DNA of 64,000 nucleotides, taken from positions 62,001 through 126,000 of the forward strand of contig CAZTDN010000001.1 in assembly GCA_964611895.1 (NCBI GenBank). Direction: 5' to 3'. The notes under the pieces are model-generated. The model did no database searches, had not been told where the DNA came from, and worked only from the letters and a program-made list of their open reading frames with translations. Numbering within the stretch: the first letter of the stretch is position 1; every line of letters begins with the position of its first letter. Made by a program: the position numbers and the translations under genes. This document shows, piece after piece, positions 27,801-35,695 of this stretch. The stretch is from JAIEOG01 sp964611895. GTDB lineage: Bacteria; Bdellovibrionota; FAC87; UBA2466.

Positions 27801-28989
27801 GTGGCGCATTGACGGGATCCACCGAAAAGCGAACCGTGATCTCGGCCGAAGCGCCCTTGGGATCGGCAACCGCTACTCTCACGGCGCTGGGTCCTGAAAA
27901 AGTACGTGGAGGGGTCCCGCTGATTTTACCGTCGGGAGAGACTGCCGCCCACGCGGGCCCGGAAACCCACGAAAAAGTCAGCGGGTCGCCGTCGGGGTCA
28001 GTCACCCAACGCTTGTCGTTGATACTGGCTTCGTACTTCTCCCCTGCTTGGGGATTTTGGGTCAGCGAGATTTCCTGGACCAACCAGCGTGGTGGGTAAT
28101 TGTCGACCGAAACCGAGACAGTGATCACTTTGTCGGCATGGAGAGTTCCATTAGAGGCGCGGATGGTAAAAGTCTGATCTCCCGCCGGCTCTTTGGCTGT
28201 TCCAAAGACAGTTCCCGTCCCCGTGACCCCGAGCCAATTTTCGCCGGAGACTTTTGAAAATGTGAGTTTGCGGCCATCGAGATCGCGTGCAAGTGTAGAT
28301 AGCTCGCCTTTGGCCTCTTCGCCGATCTTGAGCGAAAGGTTGAGAGTCTGGTCCCACACGGGCACCCGAGGATCCGCTGGCACTTTGACCTGCATGGAAC
28401 CCGAAGTCGACAGGCTGCCGTCGCTCACTTTGAAAAGGAGCGTACGCAACCCCACCTGGGGGTATTTTGGATTGAGTGTGAGTTTTCCGGAAGGAGTGAG
28501 TTTGGCCCAGTCGCTTTGAGAGCTGAGCTCGAAGCTCAGCGTTTCTCCATCATCGGAGACATAGGCAGGATCGTGGAGATCGACTTCAAAAGTGCCACGC
28601 TCCTTTACGTTGAAACTGAGTGCTGCCTGATTGAGTACGGGCGGCTTGTTTGTATCGGTAACAACGAACAAGATCGCAGTTTCGACCGATTGGCTCCCCG
28701 CTTCGATTTTTACAACGGTGGTGAACTCCTCAGCTTTTGTGGGAGTGCCCGACAAGATTCCGTCTTTGAGTTCTAACCAAGCAGAAGGCGCTTTCGAAAA
28801 AGAATAACGTAAGGTTTCGGCACCCGAATACTCGACATTGTCCCGTACGTTGTAGGTAAACGCTTTGCCGGCGACCAAGTTGTTAAAGCGCAAAGGGTCC
28901 GTTTTTAGAGTAAGCTCATCCGCTGCTTGCGCAACCAGACTGAACAAAAAACCCAATACCAAAAACACGGTGGGTTGAATTCGACGCAT
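24889..28989 (-). CDS. Giant secreted protein: about 11 putative-Ig repeats plus C-terminal vWA-like domain
   Basis: 1366 residues from the ATG at 28989 (signal peptide ending LVAQAADE), preceded by GGGGGAT. About eleven repeats of ~95 residues follow, each ending in a pattern like LSGTPTKAEEF, VFGTAKEPAGD, LYGTPSDEHVG or LTGRPTPEMSG and usually opening with NxxPPxW. This is the He_PIG/cadherin-like Ig type, usually found in adhesins and surface fibres. The last ~280 residues resemble a von Willebrand A domain (VEILFVLDHSGNNVEYYESM). The MIDAS DxSxS is degenerate (DHSGN), so metal binding may be altered. No LPxTG or autotransporter domain is present. Likely an adhesin or cell-surface binding protein. 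Confidence 0.85.
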   Translation of the reverse strand: MRRIQPTVFLVLGFLFSLVAQAADELTLKTDPLRFNNLVAGKAFTYNVRDNVEYSGAETLRYSFSKAPSAWLELKDGILSGTPTKAEEFTTVVKIEAGSQSVETAILFVVTDTNKPPVLNQAALSFNVKERGTFEVDLHDPAYVSDDGETLSFELSSQSDWAKLTPSGKLTLNPKYPQVGLRTLLFKVSDGSLSTSGSMQVKVPADPRVPVWDQTLNLSLKIGEEAKGELSTLARDLDGRKLTFSKVSGENWLGVTGTGTVFGTAKEPAGDQTFTIRASNGTLHADKVITVSVSVDNYPPRWLVQEISLTQNPQAGEKYEASINDKRWVTDPDGDPLTFSWVSGPAWAAVSPDGKISGTPPRTFSGPSAVRVAVADPKGASAEITVRFSVDPVNAPPVWIKDQPIALGEIPQGKKVQVNIASYARDPLKQSLTFSLVRGPAWMKVEPIGLVEMDVAATEPLGAFTAVIGVSDGKTLVDAAFVGTVTPPNHPPEVPAAGLAFSVDERRTYTLDLNRAGYVTDADKDKLTFALLKQVSWATLTSEGVLTLTPTYEQIGAQALDFRVTDNKDSVQGVLKITVKRVPRPPHWREDKIVFTVAAGLPFTKSIRDLAEDLDGLPIEFALKEGVGPDWLNIQPDGTLYGTPSDEHVGDNGFIAVVKNDARSADVPLILNVTSDNSPPAWKSKPVNLVDGRSGTTYFASLKNFAVDADASDFLTFSIVNDDAGKRLAPAWADITTSGLVFGNPREEDVGVNSLTVRVTDSRKAFADVRVQIKITSKNNAPKWETEAILLGNAKVGTPFSFSLSRLVTDADGDELHFIKESGPGWLRVGDDGTLGGRPLETDVGEFVARFGVTDNKETIFVDAAGKVEGAAKAPVIHADALKFSVAPGQVFEVELAKPEFVENPEQGALKFEPLSSVPWVVLEADGTLKATPAETETGTLKLSFRVSNRGGSAQGEIQISLDSTTEPPFWLVEPVALNAVANTSFEADLKNYAKDSKELPLKFKREDQGAAWVTLREDGLLTGRPTPEMSGTVQKLRVSASNGLKSTPMDIEITVAAGFVSDEFSFESSRGVPKVEILFVLDHSGNNVEYYESMKASAGEFLNVLSAAKIQFTLGVLSSRSFLGSTVLNPSDGTRRLLSSSPYLERDFVELIERSRAAQSLSSPIWSLDRFFVSAKLQPSLNGADFYQPGTPSLVFVHTQNRDDYQTLSQGTGEENASVEQVAIGFSRYHRLAKKPFRLYINDMSCDPKIGAGYSALVQGIGGQTVTTSPCQAPFLNWLPTFGDVAVARAKQFSLHALKLSQAPRDPAGLKVLIRKRGKDYELVGNTGKETDQWVYDAKAQAITLQWWNIRGSVDIEKDSVLVRY

Positions 28990-29142
28990 TTGATATCCCC
29001 CATGCGACACGGCGCATTGAAATTACAACCTGAATTTCTTAAAGCTTAATGAGGGATTCGTCACGTGCAAAAAGGCCTGAAAGCCAAGTCTATCAATGCT
29101 CTTGCTAAGAGAGCGGGGGTGGGAAATGCGGGGTGGAGCTCA

Positions 29143-30207
29143 CTAGGAAAGAGTGACTCCACGAAGAACTGGTTTGGTTTTAAGTACTTGAATGCCTTCT
29201 CTTTGAATATCTTGTGCTAGCCCGTCCACACGATCGGGCTCTGCTAGTACCAAAAGGCTCCCTCCGGCAGCAGCTCCGCAAACCTTGGCTCCTAAAACTC
29301 CCTTGGTTTTTAGACTGGCCAGGATCTGATCTAAGCGGGGAGTGCTTACCTTAAACAGATCGCGGCGCACTTTCCATTCAGCGTTGAGCAGAGTACCCAC
29401 CGACCGCCAGTCTGGCTGAGTTTGGTTGAGCTGGGTGTCCAGAGATTCGGCAATCTCGCGAATCTCTACAAGACCTTGGAAGACCGCGGCGTCTTTTTCG
29501 ACAGCCGCCCGGTAAAGCTCCCAATTACTCTTGCCGCTGTGGTGTTGCTCGCCGGAAAAAAGGACCAACAGCCGGTCCGACAATGCGTCAAAAACCGGCG
29601 TGCGGTAGGAAGTGCGGGTAATAGAACCCGAACGGGATTCAAAGCTATTCAGGCCCCCAAAAAGCGCTGCCAAATAGTCCTGAGTTCCCGTAGGGGTTTG
29701 CAAGAATGCGGCTTCGATATCTTTGATCGTGTGGAGAAGCCGCCACTCCCAATCTACTTCCGTGTAATCGTTGAAAACGCGGCCGATCCCCCGCAACAAC
29801 GCTACTCCAAAAGTGGAGGACCCTCCCAATCCGCTACCCACAGGCGCTTGTGCCGACCATTCCACCGCAATTCGGAGTGGCGGCAGATCTTTGCGAGATT
29901 GGAGGTACTGACTCAAAACGAAAACTGGATACTGCAAAAGGGGTTCGAGATTCCGACACTCTGCCATCGACAGAGGGCGCAAGCACTTTTGAGTGGCCAA
30001 GTCGGGAGCCGTGACCTCCATCGAAAACACATCTGATCGGGAGACTTCAAACCGGACTTGCGCGAAGAGATCCAACGCAAGGTTTATCGTCTTTGCCCCG
30101 CCCGTAAAACAGTATAAGGGCCATAGATCTAACGTGCCGCCGGCGAGATCGACCCGAGTTGGGGCGGAAACAGTGAATTTGCCTTCAATGGAGTGCGATT
30201 GAGTCAT
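29143..30207 (-). CDS. GHMP-family sugar kinase
   Basis: 354 residues. The N-terminal substrate-side motif SAPTRVDLAGGTLDLWPLY and the ATP-binding motif 2 APVGSGLGGSSTFGVALL are clear, with motif 3 near GVLGAKVCGAAAGGSLLVL. The combination (AP.R.DLAGGT.D near the N-terminus) resembles D-glycero-D-manno-heptose 7-phosphate kinase and fucokinase-like enzymes rather than mevalonate kinase. It would fit LPS heptose synthesis, but other genes of that pathway are absent here. ATG at 30207 overlaps the TGA of ftsB (ATGA). It is the last gene of the pyk-ftsB-kinase unit. Substrate is uncertain. Confidence 0.83.
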   Translation of the reverse strand: MTQSHSIEGKFTVSAPTRVDLAGGTLDLWPLYCFTGGAKTINLALDLFAQVRFEVSRSDVFSMEVTAPDLATQKCLRPLSMAECRNLEPLLQYPVFVLSQYLQSRKDLPPLRIAVEWSAQAPVGSGLGGSSTFGVALLRGIGRVFNDYTEVDWEWRLLHTIKDIEAAFLQTPTGTQDYLAALFGGLNSFESRSGSITRTSYRTPVFDALSDRLLVLFSGEQHHSGKSNWELYRAAVEKDAAVFQGLVEIREIAESLDTQLNQTQPDWRSVGTLLNAEWKVRRDLFKVSTPRLDQILASLKTKGVLGAKVCGAAAGGSLLVLAEPDRVDGLAQDIQREGIQVLKTKPVLRGVTLS

Positions 30208-30482
30208 GGTAGTTCGATCACGATTTCGTCTCTGCGCAAGTACCCCAAACTTTGTCGAATGGCCTGTTCTTGCGCAAAGGGGCTGTGTTCTAGGGCGTAA
30301 ATTTGTTTTTCCAATTCATCGCAGCGAGTGGCGGCTGCTTCTATCTTTTTGTTCAACTCTTCGTTGTGGGCGGCCATGCTCTGCCAGTCCAACCAGCCTC
30401 GCTTGGCATAAACTCCCATTCCCAGCAAAGCCAAGGCAGCACAAAGAAAAGGTATCCTCACAGAGAGGGTGTAGCGTGTCAT
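30204..30482 (-). CDS. ftsB: FtsB/DivIC-family cell division protein
   Basis: 92 residues: a short cytoplasmic N-terminus, one membrane helix (about 8-26), then a periplasmic coiled coil (WQSMAAHNEELNKKIEAAAT) and an ending YLRRDEIVIELP. This is the layout of FtsB/DivIC, which joins FtsL and FtsQ at the division septum. In many bacteria ftsB follows eno; here it follows pyk, another glycolytic gene, by 16 bp. Its TGA overlaps the start of the GHMP kinase. FtsB versus DivIC is a naming matter only. Confidence 0.85.
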   Translation of the reverse strand: MTRYTLSVRIPFLCAALALLGMGVYAKRGWLDWQSMAAHNEELNKKIEAAATRCDELEKQIYALEHSPFAQEQAIRQSLGYLRRDEIVIELP

Positions 30483-30498
30483 AGGTTTGGAGTCCGGA

Positions 30499-31935
30499 TT
30501 AGATTTGGTGAACTTTAATCGTATTGGTAGAACCGTGGGCCAAACGAGGAAGTCCGGCTGTTATTATTATTTTATCCCCGGTTGAGCAAAGTTTCAAAGC
30601 CCTCAGCTTATGGCCTATTGCATCAAAGATGACGGTCTGCGACACCTTTTCTTCCATGTCCTCCATGAAGATTGCCTCTACGCCCCACTTTATAGAGAGC
30701 TGTCGGTAGGTCTCTAAGCTCGACGTCAAAGCAACCACCTTGCTCCAGGGACGGCACTTTGAGACCAAGAGCGCCGATTGCCCGGACTGCGTCATGACGG
30801 CGATGAGCTTCGCATTCAAGATAGAACTGAGGCGAACAGCGCTCTGCAACAGGGCCACTGCCTGCTGCCCTTCTGTCGGAAGTTCCCACTCATTCCAAAG
30901 CACGGGTTGCTCGTAAGGTGTCTCTTCGGCCTGCTCTACAATCATTCCCATCATTCGAACCGCTTCGAGGGGGTATTTTCCCACTGCCGTTTCGTTAGAA
31001 AGCATGACCACGTCGGCCCCATCCCAAACACCATTGGCTACATCCGATGCTTCTGCTCGCGAAGGCCGTGGGTTTTCCACCATGGACATCAACATTTGCG
31101 TCGCAATGATCGAGGTTTTTCCGCGAAGATTGCATTTTCGGACCATCTTCTTTTGAAGAACGGGAACACGCTCGTTCCCGACTTCAACCGCCAAATCACC
31201 GCGCGCAACCAGGATCCCGTCTGAGGCGTCGATAATGGCTTCCAAATTGACCAAAGCGTCTCGCTTTTCAATTTTGGCAATGACCTGCGTGCGCTTACCG
31301 CGGGACTCGACAAAACTCTTCAAGTGACGCACTTCCTGTGCAGTGCGCACGAAAGACATGGCGATGAAATCCACCCCTTGCTCGAGGCAAAAAAGCACAT
31401 CACTGTAATCTTTGTCGGTAATCGCGGGCGCAGAAAACGAAGCTTCAGGAACGTTGATTCCTTTGTTGTCTTTGAGCAAGCCCCCATTCACTACCGTACA
31501 CAAAAGTCCGTCCCCTACCCGCTCCATGGCTTTGAGATCCATCAAGCCGTCGTCAAGAAGAACGGTGTTGCCGGGAGCGACGTCCTTAACAAACTCTTTG
31601 TACCCCACGGGAATAACGGCCTTGCCATCTCGTTCCAGAGCGGTGGGCTCATAGACCATCCAAACCTGTTGTCCCGGCTTGAGCTCCATGCTGCCACCGG
31701 GAAGTTTTGCGACCCGGATTTTTGGTCCTTGAAGATCCGCCAAGATCCCCAAGGGGCGTCCAAGTTCTTCTTCTATGGAGCGCAGATCGGCGATGGTTCG
31801 TGCAAAGTCTTCGTACCGACCATGAGAAAAATTAAGGCGAGCCAAATCCATCCCGGCTTGAGCGAGTTCAAGCAGTCTGTCTCGCGTGCTAACAGCTGGG
31901 CCCAAAGTGCAAAGAATCTTAGTCCGACGTTTCAT
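30499..31935 (-). CDS. pyk: Pyruvate kinase
   Basis: 478 residues, normal size. It transfers phosphate from PEP to ADP. Conserved segments include RTKILCTLGPAVSTRDRLLELAQAGMDLARLNFSHG at the N-terminus, ILADLQGPKIRVAKL, DFIAMSFVRTAQEV, the active-site signature IAKIEKRDALVNLEAII, ILVARGDLAVE and NETAVGKYP. The C-terminal domain is complete. The window also carries ppdK (55-57.7 kb), which runs the reverse conversion with pyrophosphate, so PEP/pyruvate flux could be reversible here. First gene of the unit with ftsB and the kinase; ATG at 31935 with GGTGGG upstream. Confidence 0.98.
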   Translation of the reverse strand: MKRRTKILCTLGPAVSTRDRLLELAQAGMDLARLNFSHGRYEDFARTIADLRSIEEELGRPLGILADLQGPKIRVAKLPGGSMELKPGQQVWMVYEPTALERDGKAVIPVGYKEFVKDVAPGNTVLLDDGLMDLKAMERVGDGLLCTVVNGGLLKDNKGINVPEASFSAPAITDKDYSDVLFCLEQGVDFIAMSFVRTAQEVRHLKSFVESRGKRTQVIAKIEKRDALVNLEAIIDASDGILVARGDLAVEVGNERVPVLQKKMVRKCNLRGKTSIIATQMLMSMVENPRPSRAEASDVANGVWDGADVVMLSNETAVGKYPLEAVRMMGMIVEQAEETPYEQPVLWNEWELPTEGQQAVALLQSAVRLSSILNAKLIAVMTQSGQSALLVSKCRPWSKVVALTSSLETYRQLSIKWGVEAIFMEDMEEKVSQTVIFDAIGHKLRALKLCSTGDKIIITAGLPRLAHGSTNTIKVHQI

Positions 31936-32028
31936 GGCCCACCACTATGCAATACCTGGCCGGGAGAGGCAAAACGATTCTAACTCAGGCCAAAGGAGAA
32001 CTCTATTTAGCCAATGCACGAGTCCGTT

Positions 32029-33414
32029 CTATTCGACTATCAGAAATTCCACACGGCGGTTTTTTGCACGCCCAGCTTCGGTCGCGTTACTCGCGCGGGG
32101 TTTGCGTTTGCCGTACCCCTGGGTCATGAGTGCATCTTCTGCTACCCCCTTACCAACGAGGTAGTTTTTTACCGTCACCGCTCGATCAGAGGAGAGCCGC
32201 AAATTGTACTCATCGGCGGCAGAGGAATCGGTATGTCCGACTATGAGCAGTTTGTTTACGTTATTCTTCAAAATGACATCGGCAATTTGGTCGAGGATGT
32301 ACGCACTCGATGGCTCAAGCACGGCACTTCCGACTTTGAAGTTGATGTTCTTTTTAATGACAAACTTTCGGTTAACCACCTGCACATCGGCATTGGTGAC
32401 ATAGTGGGTCCGCTCACTCGAGGTTAAACCCGTTGTATAACTTAGCTGCGCAATCGCTTGCACCGGTGGAGTATAGGGCATCCCTGCTACACCGTTGGAA
32501 GCTAAACCGACATCCACCCCTGCCAAGATGCTCAGACTCTTATTCGAAAGAGGGGTGAATCGTGTTCCAAAAGAAATCCGCGACGGAGAACTCATAAAAG
32601 CAATAGGAGCCTGGAGCTGTCCGAAGCAATGATACTCCACAAAAGGAATGAAATCCCCAACGTGGTACTCCGCTCCAAGGCCCAAAGTCAGCGTGTGGTA
32701 ACGGCTAAACTGAAAAAACATTTCCGGAGCAAGAGTGCTTCCCGCCACAGACGTAATCTGGGGCGAATGGTAAAGCATATTCCCATGCAGAAAGAGCGGT
32801 ACGCCTAAAGCATGAAACATCCCCAAAGTCACAGCCAGCCCGCCACCACCGCTCAGCGTGGTTCCCGACGGAGAAAGGGAGTTAAAATTGGATGCCACCA
32901 TGAAGTTTGCCAAGGGCGCGATGGTAAGACTGGGTGACACTTCTAGGGCGTAACTCACCCCAAAAGTAAAATCTCCCAAAGAGGAAATAAGGCGATTTGC
33001 GCCACCCCCACCGTTAAATGTGGTGGAAGAATTTCGCCTCACTACTGAGAAAGTAAGGCCCGATAGTGGAGAGTATCCGACAAAAAGATTCTCCGCGATC
33101 GTAGCGGCTGCCGTGGGATTGCCATAGCCGACATCAGGCGCATTCCCGACGTTGTAAAACTCCCCGCCTATTCCAAAAGTAAAGGCACTTTCCGGAAGAC
33201 TGTAGGCCGAGCGCACTCTAAAAATCCCCGCCTGTCCCCAAATGGAGGGATAGAGGTGGGATGCTCGAGATTGGGTTTCCCCGGCCCAAGAGTCTTGGCC
33301 AGGGACGGAAACTTCGGCTGTTTTTTCTACAGTGATGGGAGCGGCAACTGTGACAATCGAAAAACAGATTGTGAAGAAAAATCCACAAACCAGTTTTGAA
33401 CAAGGCTTCCGCAT
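32029..33414 (-). CDS. OmpA-family outer-membrane protein
   Basis: 461 residues with a signal peptide (about 1-25). The middle (about 55-330) alternates short beta strands typical of an outer-membrane barrel, for example FTFGIGGEFYN, FTFGVSYALEV and LTLGLGAEYHV. The C-terminal ~110 residues form an OmpA peptidoglycan-binding domain: INFKVGSAVLEPSS, LLIVGHTDSSAADEYNLRLSSDRA and GYGKRKPRASNATEAGRAKNRRVEF. It links the outer membrane to peptidoglycan. No strong ribosome site is seen before the ATG at 33414. It diverges from the FliL-like gene; an upstream promoter on the opposite strand is described separately. Confidence 0.92.
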   Translation of the reverse strand: MRKPCSKLVCGFFFTICFSIVTVAAPITVEKTAEVSVPGQDSWAGETQSRASHLYPSIWGQAGIFRVRSAYSLPESAFTFGIGGEFYNVGNAPDVGYGNPTAAATIAENLFVGYSPLSGLTFSVVRRNSSTTFNGGGGANRLISSLGDFTFGVSYALEVSPSLTIAPLANFMVASNFNSLSPSGTTLSGGGGLAVTLGMFHALGVPLFLHGNMLYHSPQITSVAGSTLAPEMFFQFSRYHTLTLGLGAEYHVGDFIPFVEYHCFGQLQAPIAFMSSPSRISFGTRFTPLSNKSLSILAGVDVGLASNGVAGMPYTPPVQAIAQLSYTTGLTSSERTHYVTNADVQVVNRKFVIKKNINFKVGSAVLEPSSAYILDQIADVILKNNVNKLLIVGHTDSSAADEYNLRLSSDRAVTVKNYLVGKGVAEDALMTQGYGKRKPRASNATEAGRAKNRRVEFLIVE

Positions 33415-33473
33415 GGTTTTTCGTTGTTAAGAATAGCATGCATGCCTCTAAATTATCGAGTTTTCTCCACGAT

Positions 33474-33503
33474 CCGACACAGGGCATTATTTGTCGCTAT
33501 AAT
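33474..33503 (+). promoter_or_regulatory. Putative sigma-70-type promoter for the FliL-like gene
   Basis: A -35-like CCGACA (33474-33479, last four bases match TTGACA) and a perfect -10 TATAAT (33498-33503) are separated by 18 bp. They sit about 45 bp upstream of the GTG start. No other TATAAT in an intergenic gap has so good a partner. Confidence 0.5.
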
Positions 33504-33515
33504 CAGAAAAGGGAA

Positions 33516-33536
33516 AAAAAGAGTCTGGCTCTTTTT
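33516..33536 (+). promoter_or_regulatory. Leader hairpin just upstream of the FliL-like gene's ribosome site
   Basis: AAAAAGAG and CTCTTTTT form an 8-bp stem around a 5-base loop (TCTGG), followed by T's and AGAGGG, the likely ribosome site. It resembles a weak attenuator-type terminator or a structure shielding the start. It lies inside the predicted transcript leader. Confidence 0.45.
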
Positions 33537-33547
33537 AGAGGGATACC

Positions 33548-34147
33548 GTGGTCAAAATCTTGGTCATTCTAGTCGGGATCGCAAACATTGGGGTCACGGC
33601 GTATTTCACGCAAATGGGTTGGCAGAAAGTGAAAGAGCTTCCCCCACCCCCGCGTACCATTGCATCAGTAGATGAACATGGCGCGCCCGCCGGAGAACAT
33701 GGTGCCGCTCCCGCAGCCGGAGGTCACGGTGCCGCCGCTCCCGCTGGGGGACACGGCGCTCCCCCCGCGGACGCCCATGGCGCAGCCCCCGCTGGAGGAC
33801 ATGGGGCTCCGGCAGCTGCGACAGCAAAAACAGATCCAAAAGCCCGCCCCTGGGTCACCTTGGATGAGCTATACGTGAACGTGCTGTCTAATGCCGAAGA
33901 ATCGCACACAGTGTCTTTTAAACTTGAAGTGGAACTTTTTGATGAGAGCAATCGACAAACCATGGAGCAAAGACACGCCCTCATAGTGAATACAATCTTG
34001 GAAGTCGCCAGATTTCAGGAGTTCGAAGCCCTGCACACACTGGCAGGAAAACTCTACTTCAAAGAAGCCCTCGTCGGCAAAATCAACGAGACGCTACACT
34101 ACCCACTCGTGCGCGACATGCATTTGGCGTCGTTTACCCTGCGCTAA
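33548..34147 (+). CDS. FliL-family membrane protein with Ala/Gly/His/Pro-rich linker
   Basis: 199 residues from GTG 33548, with AGAGGG upstream. One membrane helix at 2-22 is followed by a low-complexity linker of GGHGAPPA-type repeats (about 43-92), then a FliL domain (about 100-199) with WVTLDELYVNVLS, TVSFKLEVELFD and MEQRHALIVNTILEVARFQ. FliL proteins sit next to the flagellar stator and support torque or swarming; in predators and gliders they occur in non-flagellar contexts too. No flagellar gene is adjacent; the neighbours are an OmpA-family gene and fumC. The long His-rich linker is unusual for the family. Confidence 0.8.
   Translation: MVKILVILVGIANIGVTAYFTQMGWQKVKELPPPPRTIASVDEHGAPAGEHGAAPAAGGHGAAAPAGGHGAPPADAHGAAPAGGHGAPAAATAKTDPKARPWVTLDELYVNVLSNAEESHTVSFKLEVELFDESNRQTMEQRHALIVNTILEVARFQEFEALHTLAGKLYFKEALVGKINETLHYPLVRDMHLASFTLR
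33673..33822 (+). repeat. Imperfect short tandem repeat coding GGHGAxPA units
   Basis: Six or so imperfect 21- to 27-bp copies code for E/GHGA(A/P)PA within the FliL-like linker. The G+C content is clearly higher than in the flanking coding sequence. The histidines recur about every 9 residues. Confidence 0.85.
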
Positions 34148-34156
34148 GTCCAGCAG

Positions 34157-35569
34157 CTATTCGCCACCGCCGCCGGCTCCAGGAATCACCATTTTCGAAG
34201 GATCCAGGATTTCATTGAGCTGATCCTTGGATAGATCCAGTGTTGCTAACGCGATTTCGCGTACAGTCTTATTTTCGGCGAACGCTTTCTTGGAAATCTC
34301 AGCGGCTTTATCGTACCCCACCACTGGAGCCAGGGGCGTAGCCAGCATCAAACTTCGCTCCACTGTCTCTAAAATGCGTGCGGTATTGGCTTCAATCCCT
34401 TGCGCACACTTTTCGTCGAACATCTTCACTCCCGAAGCTAAAATCTGGATTGACTGCAGCAGATTGTGCGCGATTAGCGGCATCATGACGTTCAACTCAA
34501 AACTACCCGACTGCCCCCCCAAAGTTACCACCAAGTCATTTCCCATGACTTGTGCACAGACCTGCAACAAAGACTCGGGGATCACGGGATTCACCTTCCC
34601 CGGCATGATACTGCTCCCGGGCTGGACAGCGGGCAAAATTATCTCCGCAAAACCACAGCGTGGGCCGCTGGCAAGCCAACGAAAGTCGTTGGCAATCTTG
34701 GTTAGAGCAACAGCGGTTGCTTTCAGCGCCCCACTCATTTCGACGCAGGCATCTTTGGATGCCTGGGCTTCAAAATGGTTTTCTGCCTCCTTGAAAGGAA
34801 CTTTCAACTTGCGGGCAAGACTTTCAGCAACGTGTTTTCCAAAAGCTGCGTCGGTGTTGATACCAGTTCCAACGGCAGTGCCTCCTACAGGCAATTCGCA
34901 GATAGAAGCCATCGCGCGCTCTACACGCTCAATACTCTTCTTCACCTGATTTTCGTACCCCGAAAACTCCTGGCCCAAGAGAATAGGGGTTGCATCCTGT
35001 AAGTGAGTTCTCCCCGTCTTGACGATAGTAGAAAATGCAGCCGACTTTTTTTGCAATGTGGCTCGCAAACCCTTGAGTGCGGGCAAAAGTTTTTCTTGAA
35101 CCATCACCGCTGCCGCCACGTGAATTGCAGTGGGAATGATGTCATTGCTGGATTGCCCCATGTTTACATGATCGTTGGGGTGAATGGGCTTCTTTGACCC
35201 CACCGCCGACCCCAAAGCAAGATTGGCAATGTTGGCCGCTACCTCGTTGAAGTTCATATTGGTGCTGGTTCCCGAACCCGTCTGGAAGATATCGAGTACG
35301 AATTCACCATCGTACTTGCCCTGTTCGATTGCTTGAGCGGCTTCGATTACCGCTGCGGCTATTTTGGCATCGAGTTTGCCCAGTTTCTGATTGACCTCTG
35401 CACAGGAGGCTTTGATCACCGCTAGGACACGGATGAAATCCCTTCCAAACCGAATCCCGCTCACTGGAAAATTTTCTACAGCGCGTTGGGTAGTTGCGCC
35501 GTAAATTGCCTTTGCCGGGAGCTTCATTTCTCCCATAGAGTCTTTTTCAATGCGGAAATCGGTCGCCAC
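34157..35569 (-). CDS. fumC: Class II fumarate hydratase
   Basis: 470 residues, normal size. Fumarase C interconverts fumarate and malate in the TCA cycle without an iron-sulfur cluster. The fumarase/aspartase signature GSSIMPGKVNP is near residue 320, and the substrate-site segments SGTSTNMNFNEV and SSNDIIPTAIH are present. The GTG start at 35569 has GAGGTGA 4 bp upstream, an excellent site. The stop lies 9 bp from the end of the convergent FliL-like gene. A glycine-rich C-terminus (GAGGGGE) is unusual. Confidence 0.97.
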   Translation of the reverse strand: MATDFRIEKDSMGEMKLPAKAIYGATTQRAVENFPVSGIRFGRDFIRVLAVIKASCAEVNQKLGKLDAKIAAAVIEAAQAIEQGKYDGEFVLDIFQTGSGTSTNMNFNEVAANIANLALGSAVGSKKPIHPNDHVNMGQSSNDIIPTAIHVAAAVMVQEKLLPALKGLRATLQKKSAAFSTIVKTGRTHLQDATPILLGQEFSGYENQVKKSIERVERAMASICELPVGGTAVGTGINTDAAFGKHVAESLARKLKVPFKEAENHFEAQASKDACVEMSGALKATAVALTKIANDFRWLASGPRCGFAEIILPAVQPGSSIMPGKVNPVIPESLLQVCAQVMGNDLVVTLGGQSGSFELNVMMPLIAHNLLQSIQILASGVKMFDEKCAQGIEANTARILETVERSLMLATPLAPVVGYDKAAEISKKAFAENKTVREIALATLDLSKDQLNEILDPSKMVIPGAGGGGE

Positions 35570-35648
35570 GAAGTCACCTCTTGTGTTGCAGTTGGAGACG
35601 AAAAATTACCCGGCGACACAGAGGAATTCAAGGCCCGTGGACCGGGAA

Positions 35649-35677
35649 TTGAATAAAACACCGACTCATCGTATCTT
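35649..35677 (+). promoter_or_regulatory. Putative promoter of the lepB-dnaE operon
   Basis: TTGAAT (35649-35654) and TATCTT (35672-35677) are 17 bp apart, each matching four of six consensus bases. Transcription would start near 35684, leaving a very short leader with the ribosome site CGAGG directly at its 5' end. Confidence 0.35.
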
Positions 35678-35695
35678 GATGCAACGAGGCAAAAC

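Noticed and set aside
29040..29142. Possible terminator hairpins after the GHMP kinase
   Set aside because: Only short stems (GCTCT/AGAGC) without a following T-run on the proper strand.
29422..30036. 204-codon rightward frame inside the GHMP kinase gene
   Set aside because: It lies antisense to a well-conserved kinase and has no recognised motif or ribosome site.
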